Position numbers and translations under genes: made by a program. Source: Sisyra terminalis (lineage: Eukaryota > Arthropoda > Insecta > Neuroptera > Sisyridae). From it: DNA of 64,000 nt. Every line of letters starts with the position of its first letter. Position 1 is the stretch's first letter. Positions 24,825 to 36,732 of the stretch are shown piece after piece. The DNA lies in assembly GCA_958496175.1 (NCBI GenBank), contig OY292275.1:14942001-15006000 (forward strand), written 5' to 3'. The notes under the pieces were generated by a model. That model saw nothing but the letters and a program-made list of their open reading frames with translations. It ran no database searches and was not told where the DNA came from.

Positions 24825-25015
24825 CCATATATATTGGTTTCTTTGAGGTACTCAATTGTTTAACGAATGCCTACATCAGTATTAAGGCACTCTTTTATTG
24901 TTTTAGGTATCATGGTTATATTTCTTTCATCTTTGAATGCCAAACATTGGAGAAGCAAATGTTTGACAGATCTCTCACTGTGGCTATCTTTGTATATCCT
25001 GTTTTCTTGAAATTT
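24825..25015 (-). pseudogene. Non-LTR retrotransposon C-terminal relic
   Basis: Minus-strand translation reads SERSVKHLLLQCLAFKDERN, then PKTIKECLN and, past a stop, TIEYLKETNIYGFV and a stop. The HLLLQC..F..ER pattern followed by a Leu-rich last helix is the usual end of Jockey/I-type ORF2 proteins. Only about 60 residues remain. Confidence 0.55.
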
Positions 25016-25101
25016 TAGTTTTTCTATATTAAAAATTTGCCATTTCCTGCCTAAACAAACGTTTAATATACATTTTTATATAACTAAATATGTATGAAAA
25101 T

Positions 25102-25359
25102 CAAGGGCGGATTCAGGATTTTTTTCTGAGGGGAGCACGATATTATCTTTCACTTGCAAGTGCGTGAAAGGGATCACGAAAAAAATTCGCAATTCCAGCC
25201 AGAAATAGACTAGAGTTTCACTAATGCGCTTTCTGTTATTTCATTAATATATTTTCACAAATTTAATAATTTGATTTGCTTCTAAATATGTACTCTTATG
25301 GAATCTTCATATTACACAAAAATACCCTGGGTACAACCCCCCCTTTAAATCCGTCCTTG
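25102..25359. mobile_element. hAT-like MITE, copy A
   Basis: It starts caagggcggattcagg and ends aaatccgtccttg. It aligns along its length with the copy at 49524, including gcaagtgcgtgaaagggat and caattccagccagaaatag. Target duplications are not clear. Confidence 0.65.
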
Positions 25360-25549
25360 ATTAAGGCAAGCACTTTAGTCAAATAATCTAACATTGCTGT
25401 TAGTTAGGACTATTTCCATACTTAATATTATCCGAGGGTTTTAAATCTATTATTTGTCTACTTTAATTAATTGAAAATTTAAATTTGAAAAGCTTTCGCA
25501 GCTTTTTTGGTACCTCCTTGTATTGCATTTAGTAATACAATTTAGTATA

Positions 25550-25718
25550 GCCTAATGGTGGTCGATTGGTCTTAGCGGCCGCTCCAAAACTAGCAAGTGT
25601 TGGGTGCGAATTTGGTACCGAGCAAATTTTCGATTATTCTCGGTTTACAGATTCTTATTAGCCCTAGAGTCGCTAAAGACGTTAGTAGTTATAATGCGAC
25701 GGTATAAAAAATAAATTG
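25550..25718 (+). repeat. tRNA-derived SINE copy
   Basis: It starts gcctaatggtggtcgattgg and has the family body (tttctcg-like block, ttattagccctagagtcgct) and an A-rich end. The B box is decayed (ggtgcgaatttg). Confidence 0.65.
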
Positions 25719-25849
25719 CAAAATCAGATATTAAAGTTAGGGAAAAATTTGATAGTCTATAAATTTCGTATTCAGATTTAAATAGTCTTGAAAATTCTTA
25801 ATAAAATTTTATTCGATATCGGTTACTTCATTTCGATTTGGAAGGAAAA

Positions 25850-26540
25850 CGAAAAAGTTTTATGGTATTCTCGCCAAGAGCATTACTAATTTGATAGGTG
25901 ATGAATGTAGCACATTGACAATAATACAATTGATCCATATGTACGGAGTATATCACATTGTTCTGCATTGTGTTGTATAATGTTCGTCTTCAACAATAAC
26001 GTAATGAATGATGAGTTTGGAGTTAAGAACGTGAAGGGAATTCCAAGTAAACATCGCACGTGACACAACACGCGCTTCAATCCCTCCACCAGAAGAAGAG
26101 ATGGTCAAGACGAAGATGAAGATGAAGGTGGAAACGAAGACGATAAAGAATAGAGCGATGAGGATGACGATGACCACTTGCTGTGCTCATTGTTATTATC
26201 ATTGTTGTCGTTGATGTTATCGTTACATTGCACCGCGTCCGTGAACATTTTCGATATCTCCTCTTCCAACGTATTCACGTACAAACATTCTTCTTCGTAC
26301 CTTCAAAAGTAAAAAAATCTAAGAAAAAAATCCATTACAATGTCGCTGGATTTGAATAAAATTTTGCGGAATATAATAATTGAAGTGGGTGTTCCCTTGT
26401 GAGTGTCACAAAATTGATTCGTTTTAAGCAAAAAAATTCAATAACTCCAAGTTTCTGTGTAACATTGAAAGAAGCACCAATCTTTTCTCACACACTTGTA
26501 CGGAAATTGATTCTCTCGTTTAAACATCTCCTAAAGGTAA
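25850..26540. other. GC-enriched island, no gene model
   Basis: The island includes a purine-rich stretch of GAAGATGAAG-like units around 26090-26170 and open frames on both strands without usable splice borders. Interpreted as a possible regulatory module or untranslated exon; nothing decisive. Confidence 0.25.
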
Positions 26541-27659
26541 TAAATAATCACAGTCTTATTTATATAGATAGAAATCATAATTATAATCATTATCAAAATT
26601 ATAATTTATATTACTTGCAATGCTATATAAATATATTTACAAAACTTGTAATTGGCTTGATAAACACATTCGTTATTTTACGGTATTAATTATGTGACCT
26701 TTTCGATTCAAAAGTTACAAACTTCACGATTTTTTAACATAAATCTTTGATCTAAAATTGGCTAAAATTAATTATTAGCACCGTTATTAAACATTCAACT
26801 ATGGTATTTTTAAATATGGACAATATTTAGATCTATTTAAAAAAAAACTTTGGGCTATTTATTATTAATAATGATAGATAAGGGTTATATAGTTTAATTG
26901 GTGAACAATTAATGGTTTACTCAATTTATAACGAACGAAATTTTTATGTTTAGTTTGAAATTGAAACTATTTAATTTTTAGACTGTTTCATTTTTTGGCA
27001 ATAGTATTGAAAATTGATAATCTTTGTATCCCCAGAGTTATACACATAGGTATTGCAAAATTGGAATATTTTTTCCAACTATTTTTAACTTTTCAGCCAT
27101 TTAAAATATAAAATTGGCCCTAATATAGCAATTTTTTTGATAGGAAAAAAAATAAATTTCTTTTCTTTGAAGTTCAATTTTTACCTCAAATACTTTGGTT
27201 TGATTCGTAAATAATAATTTGTAACTTATACTAGTACCTATTTTTTCGAACAATGTTGAAAATATCTTAAATTATCAGTGATTCATATTAAGTTGATTAT
27301 TGGCAATTCCCTTAAAAGCTTAAGAGTATTCAAATTCTAATACTTTCTATACGTTTTTTTTAAAAATTGAAAACAATATGTTGTTCTTATTTCTAAATGT
27401 TTATTTCAATTGATTTTGATAAATCACATTTACCTCAAATATTTTAAGAACTAACAAATCCTACTTTAGTAGGATTCACTAAAATAGACAAGATTTTAAT
27501 ATCCTAGAACTTTAAATGACCCTTGCGGATCAGTTAAGCTAAAAGAAACAAATTCGCTATTTTTTCCAACGTTATGTTTTGAAAATAATCATATCCATTT
27601 TTAGACTCAAAAAAAATCCTTTTGAAAAAGTTTTCAGTTGAAGCAATAAAATCGTGTTT

Positions 27660-27745
27660 CTTGGTATAATAATAATAATGATATCTTTAATACATCTAAT
27701 GATACCTTTAATAATCATAATAATACCTTTAATAATCCGTAATGA
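27660..27745. repeat. Imperfect short tandem repeat
   Basis: Units of the type taatgataccttt/aataatcataa recur about four times. Low-complexity open frames here are a by-product. Confidence 0.5.
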
Positions 27746-28141
27746 TTGTGGCTTTGTCTTCAAAGGAATACTTAGAACTTACTTCAGTTGGGATCCAATG
27801 AAAAATACCCTCTTGGACACACCCTTGCATCGTCAAATATTAGTTTTGGTTTCAATGCTTGGTCATTATATGAAGAAAATTAAATGCGAATACTTTTCAT
27901 CAAGACATAAGTAGATGATGGGAAATATAACTTGTACTATGAAAAGTGAGGTAATTTGTTAAGTAATCTGTTTTCACTTTTTTAGTGATTCTAATAAAAG
28001 AAGACACTGTTTCCATTTTAACAGGAATGCAGTAAAATACACAAGTATAACCAAATAGGCTAAATTTTTCCACGAATTGGCAATATGCTTTAAGCTTTAA
28101 GAGTAATTGTCGGTTATTTTAGGGCCAAAAATCCTTATTAA

Positions 28142-28320
28142 AGGCCTAGTGGTAAAGGTAACCGCTCCATAAGTGGTAGGTGCTGGATTTGATCCTCGTA
28201 TCCAGTAAATTTACAATATTTCTCGATTTATGATTTTTAATAACCCTAGAGTCGCCTAAAACCTGGTCAGTCATAAAGCAACGATAAATAACAATAACGA
28301 CACGAAAAAAAAACAAAATC
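28142..28320 (+). repeat. tRNA-derived SINE copy
   Basis: It starts aggcctagtggtaaaggtaa and keeps the body (tatttctcgatttatg, taaccctagagtcgcc) and an A-rich tail from about 28305. The A and B boxes are partly decayed (gatttgatcc). Confidence 0.65.
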
Positions 28321-30029
28321 CCAAAAAAATCTAAAAAACTTTATATGTATCAGGTGGTATTCGTTTTTCTGAGGAGTTAACATTGAAAAGTGATTCTAAG
28401 AAACAAAATTTTCTACCCCGGAATTTTTCAGCACCTTCAGATTCACCTCTCTTGTATAAAACAATAATTGCAAACATTGCAATTCAGTATCATTAAATGT
28501 TAGCACAAATTAGTTCACATCCTCAATTTTCAATCCCTTTTGAAGAGCGAATGCCACCTGATATACATCCTGATGTATATTAAAAAACTATGGTACCTTA
28601 TATTATGTTTGGTGATTCTTTTTACATCAACAATATGTTGCGGATTAATAACCAAATTTAAGTTCTAGTATTTCCTTGTTTCTGGTATGCCTATGTACGA
28701 AAAAGAAAAACTACATCAGTAGTAACTGAAGTTTTTTGAGGAAAATTGTTCTTATATTAAACCTTTTTTCACAATTCAGGTTACATTTTATTTTAGTCAA
28801 TTCTTTTTATGCAAAGTATAACATTTCGTTGATAACTTCAATTTCTTCAGGCGTTGATTACTGTAATAGTTATTATCACTTCATATAAGGGTCATACCTA
28901 CTGTTTCTACCAATGTTTCTCAATGGTAAAACCGATGCTCCACAGATCAATTTAATGGTCAAAAATAATAAATCCAAACCGAAATTATCCAAAGTCTAAG
29001 TTAGCCAAAAGTCAGTATCTTCATAAAATTTTGTATTTATTAAGAATATTATATAATATTGAGAAAAGTTTAAGTGGGATATAGCATAAAAATGTTATGG
29101 AAACACTTGTATGTAATACAATTTTTGTCAACTCAAATATTTCCTTTAGAACATTTTTTTAACAATTAGTGAAAATTCAATCTAAAAGTTGCAATATATC
29201 CCAATGCTACAAAAAATCCAAAGCTTTCAATCATTTTATAATTTGCTAGGATCTCCCCATTGTCCGTAAGTAATTGTACGATTGCCTAAGTATATTGGAA
29301 CAAAGTGAAGTTGGATCGTGTCGTCTTTAGGGCTTTAGGTTTTGTTTTCCTGCCATAATAATAACATTTTTACGAAAACTTCCCATACACATACTTAAAA
29401 TTGTTTTATGATCTTAAGAAAGGTAATTGTAAATTACAGTTTTTGCAAGCATGAAAATTTTTAAGTTTTTTAGCGATGAATCATCATTAGATTGACCTAT
29501 ACATTTTTTATCGAAAACCTCTGAAGCACTTAACTCACGTTTCAAATTTGATAAAAAAAAATTATGTTCTCCTCCTCTTCTATTCAGAAAGATATTTGAC
29601 TCTCATCTCTAATCACTCATCCGTTTGCAATAATTTGTGGTTAGCCAACAATATATTTCCTCGACGTACATACCTAAAAATGCCATAATACATAAAAGAG
29701 CACATTATGTACAGAATTAAGAACGAAAAAAAAAACTCATATAAAATATCCAAACCCAATAATTATAATAGAACTTTATTTAACAAAGTTTAATTTTCCT
29801 TCCCACGTTCTTGTTCTTGCGACTGATATAACAGGTATTAAATCAATCTCAATAAAGCACACTACGAAAGAAGTGGCTCGTCTCAATTTTTTCCCCATCG
29901 TCTTTCTCAAATTAGTTATTAAATGCTCAAATACTGACAAATGTTTTTGTGCCTGTATATGTTAAGATTTTTTTCATATTTAACATTTAGTGTATTTAAA
30001 ACTTGAAAATCATTTTTTTTTTGAATTTT

Positions 30030-30480
30030 GGTTTAATAGAATGACGATAAAGACGGTATTGGTATGGTCGATGTGTAGTAAAATATGAAACTCGTTATGG
30101 AGTGAAGATCCAGCCAATGTTGTTGATGAGGAAGAATCGAAAAGATATTATCAATAATGTAGTAAATAACTATTTAATTATAGGTGCATGGATCGTTGAT
30201 CGTTGTTGAACGCCTCATTCACATATACAAGAGAGTGTAAGAGAGCGAAAGATTTTCTCACGAAGGTCCTCCACCATAATCCACACCACACCAATATTCG
30301 ATTGTTAATATCATTCCAATTTCCACGAAGGCAATTTACGTATCGACAATTATATCCTATGGACTTCATCTTTCGTTCAAAAATCTTTACGAGAAGGAAA
30401 ATGTTTAACAATCAATCGTTCATTCGCACCACCATTTCTTCTTTCGCTCTTAAAATATACTGAATGGATCAATCACGATA
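30030..30480. other. GC-enriched island, no gene model
   Basis: Short open frames exist on both strands (77 and 86 codons) but none shows convincing protein features or compatible splice sites. It resembles the islands at 9, 13, 26 and 36 kb in size and composition. Confidence 0.25.
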
Positions 30481-32149
30481 TTCGTGTAAAATTGCGTGTA
30501 GAACAAATTTAAATATCATGTCTAAATGATTAGACGTTTGAAAACATTATAGGTACTCTCTTTCGTTTAAAATAAGTAGAATAGCTTATGAAAAAAACTA
30601 AGAATATTTCGCCATTAACAAAATCTAAAATACCTCACGATTCTGAAAAATAAAAGCCCTTACCTTTAGCCTCTTCCTGTTTAACCAATTTTAGATATAA
30701 TAACAACTTGTTTAATGACCTACGTATGGCACTTTTTGTATCTAAAATAATATTTTATTAGTTTTTGGTTAAATATTTTTATTTAAAAAAACATACAGAA
30801 GAATCGCTTAAAAATTGGTATAAAAGATTATCAAATTGGGATTTTTGTTTTGTAAATTATATTATAATGGGTGGTAGCTAATGAAAAGATTTGCCAACTC
30901 CGGAAATTCCGACTATTATTTTTTTTCTTGATTAGTATCATAGGAAAAATGTGTTTCTCCACTAATTAATTGACCAATTCCAATATAATTTAATCAAAAT
31001 AATCTTCGATAAAAGATCAATATCAGATGTACTTATTAAGGATGAGAAAAAATCTCCACCTACATCTTGATTTGTTCTCGTATATTGTCGGCGAAGATAA
31101 AAGCATCGACGATAAATGTTCATGTGTAATAATTATATATATTTTCAGTTCGATTTTAAATTTTGAAATTCGTGTCAAACACGTGATTATTGGTATGATA
31201 CTGAAGAGCCTTAAAACATAAATATTTTTCTTATATTTCATTCTAATGAAATTAAAAATGTGTTCCATGTTATACAAATTTAATGAAATTTAGTAATTTC
31301 TCATTTTTTCGCGAAATAATTTTAATTTTATGTTTTCGTCGCATATAAGTAAATGAGGGATTCCCATTGTTATCGACCTCTTTTGTTCTCATGGTCTTTC
31401 GATTTTCCTGAAATTTTTATATACTAAGGAAACTAATTTAAAAAAAAATCAAAATTGCCTAAAAAATTTATTAAAACATCAAAAAAAACATCAAAAACTT
31501 CTTATAGGATCACCGATATCAGATTTTTTTCCTGTGTATCATGATAGTTAATATAAAACATGAATATCAAGGATCTATCTCAATATACCTACATAAAATC
31601 TCAAAAAATAAAGAAAATTTAAGTTTTATCTATGCTTTAAAAAAATGAACAAAATCTTTTAAAAACAATCTAACAAAATCGAGGATTAATCCTCAAAAGG
31701 TAGAGATTTCGGTAAAAGGAAAAATACCTCAGAACTTAACTAAGCACATTGAAGTTGGTCAGTTATTTTGTCGGTTAAAAAGGGTTAAAAACTTAAACAT
31801 CAATCTTGATCTAAATATTTACCCCCAACTGTTAAATTTTGATAAAAATATGTCTTTCTAGTAATAAATTCTAAAGTGATCAAATAATCACGTACCAACG
31901 TCAAAACCATTTTTTTTGCCCAAATCTAACTCCCTTATCTTTAAAGTGATTATTTCGAGGAAATTTTAATTTTGGAATAATTTTTCAATACACCTACCTA
32001 TGTCATAAAAAATTATTTAATTCCCTTAAAATTTCCTACTAGAAACCGACTTTTGTATCAAGTTTAAATAATTGAGAATAAATTTTTTAATCATGATTGA
32101 TTTTTGCGGGTATTAATCTTTTATACCTCTCAAATTAACGGGCCAATAA

Positions 32150-32346
32150 CAAGGATAGTGTAAGGTCTTGGGGTTACAGATTTTGTTCAAATTGTCCAGG
32201 ATGGTAGATTTAGTTTCTCTGTATATCTAAAAAATATGTAGTAATGGCCCCTACAACCATATATATTCATCAACAGGGAAACTAAATCTACCATCTTACA
32301 AAATTTAAACTAAATTCGTGACCCCAAGATCTTGCACTCTTCTTGG
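32150..32346. mobile_element. MITE with about 70-bp inverted repeats
   Basis: The left arm from 32150 (agtgtaaggtcttggggtta) and right arm to 32346 (gaccccaagatcttgcactc) are reverse complements through gatggtagatttagtttc, with a loop of about 55 bp. Confidence 0.75.
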
Positions 32347-35079
32347 AAGATATTTTCTGCTATACAAACTTACCAATGAAAAATTTTGTTGGGTTCAACG
32401 GTAATTTTTTTTCCCGTTTCCTAAAGTTCCCTCCTCCTGGAAATCAATCCTTATTTGATCTAACTACTAGAAAGTTTTTGCTAAAACTTCAAACGGTTCT
32501 ATGGAAAAAAAAGTTCCTTCCTCCTAATGGCTCGTAAGAGCAAATAAATACTTATGCCTACCATTACTATTAGAAAAGGATTCATCATCTCGTTTTAATG
32601 TGTAAAAAAGAATTGAACAACCATTCATAAAGCCTTAATTTGGTTACTGTCTAAAATGTTGCCATCTTTTTTGGACACATATAAGCTTATGTGATTAAAA
32701 CGAGTTAAAGATTGTTCTTCATATTACTTGGTAAAAAAAAACCCAGGCAATAAGTATTAAGTATATTAAGTATACAATAGTGTACTTGTTTTAAGAAATA
32801 AAATCCTTGAACAAAAGAAAACTGGAAAAAGAGCCTCAGTACTATTTTGTTTCTCTCGGGATTTTTCTACAAACGAAGTGCTTTTGAGGGTACAAATATA
32901 TTTGCAAACATTGAATTATTCGAGTCTTTGAAAGTATTTAATGAAAATCTCATACTTCAATAACTTAAATTAATTTACATATAATTGTGTTCTTTGAAAT
33001 ATATACTGTTGAAGTGAATCAATCGAGTTGCTCATAAAAGGTGTTATAAATCGATTTTGAAAATATTTAAACACAATCAGTTCATAAATTTAGCGCTTAT
33101 TGACAACAAAGTACGTCATTTACCTATGTTTATACTTGAAACGATTTATTTGATTTGAAAGTGTCTGGAAAAGGAAATTGAAATGTTCTCAAAGTTAATG
33201 AGCAATTAATTATTTTCTTTAATACTCAATAGACAATATTTCTAGTTAGTTGCTATTTTCATTGAGCGTTTCGAGTGTATTTGATCATTAAAATGAATAA
33301 ATCGGAATCGATGTTTCAAATATGGAATAAATAAGCGACTGGGTACACTAAGCGAGAATTGCTTGCATTTTAAATAAACGAATAATGAATGCAAATCCAA
33401 AAAAGGCCTCTTTCCTAGTTACAGATTTTCTTGGCTTGCATAGGTACTATAGTCTTGAATATTTCTACGAATTGTCAAGTGAAAGAAACCGTTATTTTGC
33501 CAGTGATTACATAATAATTGCAAGAAAATTCTTCATCCGATCCAATTTTGTTCCACTTTTAATCTCTACAAAGTTGTTTGAAAAGACTTAACAACTCAAT
33601 TACTTTTTGATAGGCAATTATTATGATAGAATGTTTTTGCCTATTTTAATATTTCGTGATTCTATTTCATTGTATTATACATAAACAGGATATCATACTC
33701 ATGAATACCAAAATCAATGAGAATATGTGTTTATTGATTCTAATCGATGCCACGCTTTAAATACAAATTTTATAAGGCAATTATTTTCGATCAAAAATTA
33801 AGTAAGGAGTCATTTTTATGAAGAAAATCGATATTATGTTTGTTTTATTTGGAATGATTTTCCGTTAAAATTAATTTGACTCGTTTCAGTTCTAGGAATC
33901 GCGGAGATTAATTAAAAAATGTAAAATATGGTCAAAGACGAGGAGAAAGAACAAAAAACCTTTTGTGATGGTTTTGGATGAGATACGGTCAACGAAATTG
34001 GTTTTCGTTAGCAGGAATTTAATTTTGGTATTTTTATCTTTACTATGGATAAAATTAAAGTAAAAAAGTAGAAAACTTAACAAAAGTAAAGTAAAGATGG
34101 GAGTTTTTTGTTTTGCCAAAATTTTTGCATTGAACATTGACGATTGACAACATAAATTTATATTTATATAAATCATACTATGTTTAAAGTAATATGTTCT
34201 TTACAAAAATACAATGTCCAAATATTCCTATGTAAACCAGTAAACATATGCGAGATCTTATGCAAATATGATTTGATATTATTAAAATGAATTTCTGATT
34301 AAATTCAACGCAAGATTCTAATGGGGTATAAATTATAAAGGGAATATTTAAATTCTCAATTGTTTATAGATACATATATAAATTTAGCTATAACCAAGCA
34401 ACAAAATTACAAATCTAAAACTAATACAAAAGTACCAATGTTTTTTTCAAACTATTTTTATGAAAATTGTTTAAATTTAAATCTAAAATTTCATAACAAA
34501 GCTATTCCCAAAATATTCTAGAATTTCACAATACTTTACCTTAAATGTAGAGTCATCTTCACAGGTTTACCTACCTCAAATTTTGAGAGTCCTATCAATT
34601 TTTACTTCCAAATTACTCAAATGCACCCAAAAAGCAATTTGAGGCAATTTAAAAAACGAATTTTTTCCATTTGACCTCACAATGACTTCCCCAATTTGGT
34701 TATCAAAGTTTATTCTTAAAAAAGGGTTGTCATGAAGCTACGTAACCGTAACAGAAACTATCGGATATCCGAAATCAAAATCTATCCGAAATTCTAATAA
34801 ATGTAATATATAAAATATTTGAATAATTTCAGATAGATGCATCGATTACCTTACATTTTTCCTTTTCGAAGTTTCTAAAAAATCTAATATTCGGTTTTGT
34901 AATTATCCACAACTATGTAGAGAATAAAACGTAATAATTTCATAACCATAAGCCAATTGGAAAACAATACAATATAATTCATACGTTTTTATTCATATCC
35001 AAATCAAAAATTTCACATTCAAAACATCTCTGTTTTAAATTATTAAATCTTTTACTAAATGTTAGTGCTTAAATATACT
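32347..35079. other. AT-rich intergenic, no gene seen
   Basis: No open frame with protein-like composition and no clear repeat structure. Confidence 0.4.
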
Positions 35080-35345
35080 AAGGTTTAATATATATAATAC
35101 AATTTATAAAAGTAAACTATAAAAATAAATTTGAACTAAAGCTCAAACTAATGTATTTTTGACGTATTACTCAGATACGTATTTAGATTGCCAAACAATA
35201 ATCATCAGTGGTCACCAACTAGTATTGGATTTCTCCGTAACTGTTATCTGATGATTCGCATATATGTAATTATAAATAGAATGCATTATAATATATTTTT
35301 TAAACAATATAACTGTTCAAAGTCAGCGAAAAATCTTGTTTGTTG
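35080..35345 (-). mobile_element. Decayed second copy of the 19.9-kb MITE
   Basis: 35125-35225 matches 19980-20070 (gacgtattnnncagatacgtattt, ttgccaa, cagtggtca). Its right end (about 35310-35343, cagcgaaaaatctt) is the reverse complement of the left end of the first copy. On the minus strand CTGATGA (35208-35202) is kept, but GAAA has become TAAA and stem II is damaged, so any ribozyme here is dead. Confidence 0.7.
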
Positions 35346-36009
35346 AAATTTAAATGTTTAATATGATATAAATTTTGTAAAGTATAAATTGTATATTATA
35401 TTTGCGGTTGTAGGTAAAGTTTTTTCTTTCGTTTTGTAGCTTAAACAAATAAAGTAAGATTTCATTTATTCAGTAATTATCTGCAGCTACCTACAGCTAA
35501 TTACCTCCAAAGCTCTGAACGATAAATTTATAATAATTAAGAGTAAAATCCTTTATTTGAAAAATTGTGTCCAACAGTATACGCTTGAAAGTTTTTCAAA
35601 AGTATCTGCACCAAAATATAGGAATCATTGTAAACATAGAGAATTATCTAAGTATTAACTCTCAAAGTTAGGAATCTACGCTAAATATTCCTTGCAATTT
35701 CGCGAAAGCTCCGAATTTAAATGTAAAATCTCAAAATTTGGAGTTTCACCATACAAGTGTTGAAATTTTGAGAATAGGATCTTCAAAATTTCCAAAATTA
35801 TATGATAAATTAAAAAGTTTATTCCTAATATTTAAGAGTCGCTGAAATTTCGATTTCGGATGTTACTCATAATTCCCAATTTTAGTGGTTTATTCTGAAA
35901 TTCAGGTCTTTACACCCAAATATAGATCATTTTTTTATATTTATTTCTTGTGCATACACAGTTCTAATACACAGGTGAAAAAAAAAGAATGGTATAATTT
36001 TTATTGTCA

Positions 36010-36480
36010 ATAGAAAACATTACACTTGAAATGGTAAAAATCATTGCCGTTAAGAGTAAATCCACGTGTATGAGCAATAAAACACGTGTCACCTGTTGAC
36101 AAATTCCTCAAGAATGAAAAATTCCAGTGATCGAGACGACTCGTTGATGTTTGTATTAAATCATAGATCGGAGTAGATATTTTAGTTGCACTTAGCAAGT
36201 CGCGTTGCATTACCGTCGAGGATCCGTTCTTTGATGTTTCCTTTATCGCTTTTCTTCATCTGTAACGAACAAGTCACTGACATGACAAGCATTGATCTAT
36301 TGAGCCATCTTCTCTGTTCCATTTCTGTTCAAATGCCAAACACTTGTCCGATACGCATTCAAATAAAACCAGTTCACCGAAGACTTTTTTCCTGTTTTAT
36401 TAGAAATTACGATCGAGTTTTCTGGCGAAATAATAATTAGATGTCTTAGAGATTTCGAGGTTTCAATTACGATGACTTCT
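36010..36480. promoter_or_regulatory. GC-enriched island just upstream of the SH3 gene, possible promoter or 5' exon
   Basis: It lies 250-700 bp before the first recognised SH3-gene exon and contains an E-box-type cacgtg (36064-36069 and 36084-36089). The missing 5' exon or the promoter could be here, but no ATG-to-donor stretch ending in phase 1 is convincing. Confidence 0.3.
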
Positions 36481-36732
36481 ATTTATAGACAAAGCAAATA
36501 AAATGCGAGAATTTTTTATTGTTTCTTTCAGCAGAAGATGTTTCGACTGTATGTGTGTTTTTTAAGTAAATATTTTCTATTATACGGTAAATTTATAAAT
36601 TCTTAAACGTTATTACAAGTTTTTTTTATTATTTAAGCAATAATAGCTATTAAAATTCCAATTTCGTTAGAAAAAAGGCATTTCGTTTATGGGAGACAAA
36701 CGGTTTTTTGATATAATAAAAAATTGTTTTAG

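Noticed and set aside
30115..30145. Another hammerhead-like match (GATGAGGAAGAATCGAAAA)
   Set aside because: It lacks the leading C and has no stem II pairing between the two core boxes.
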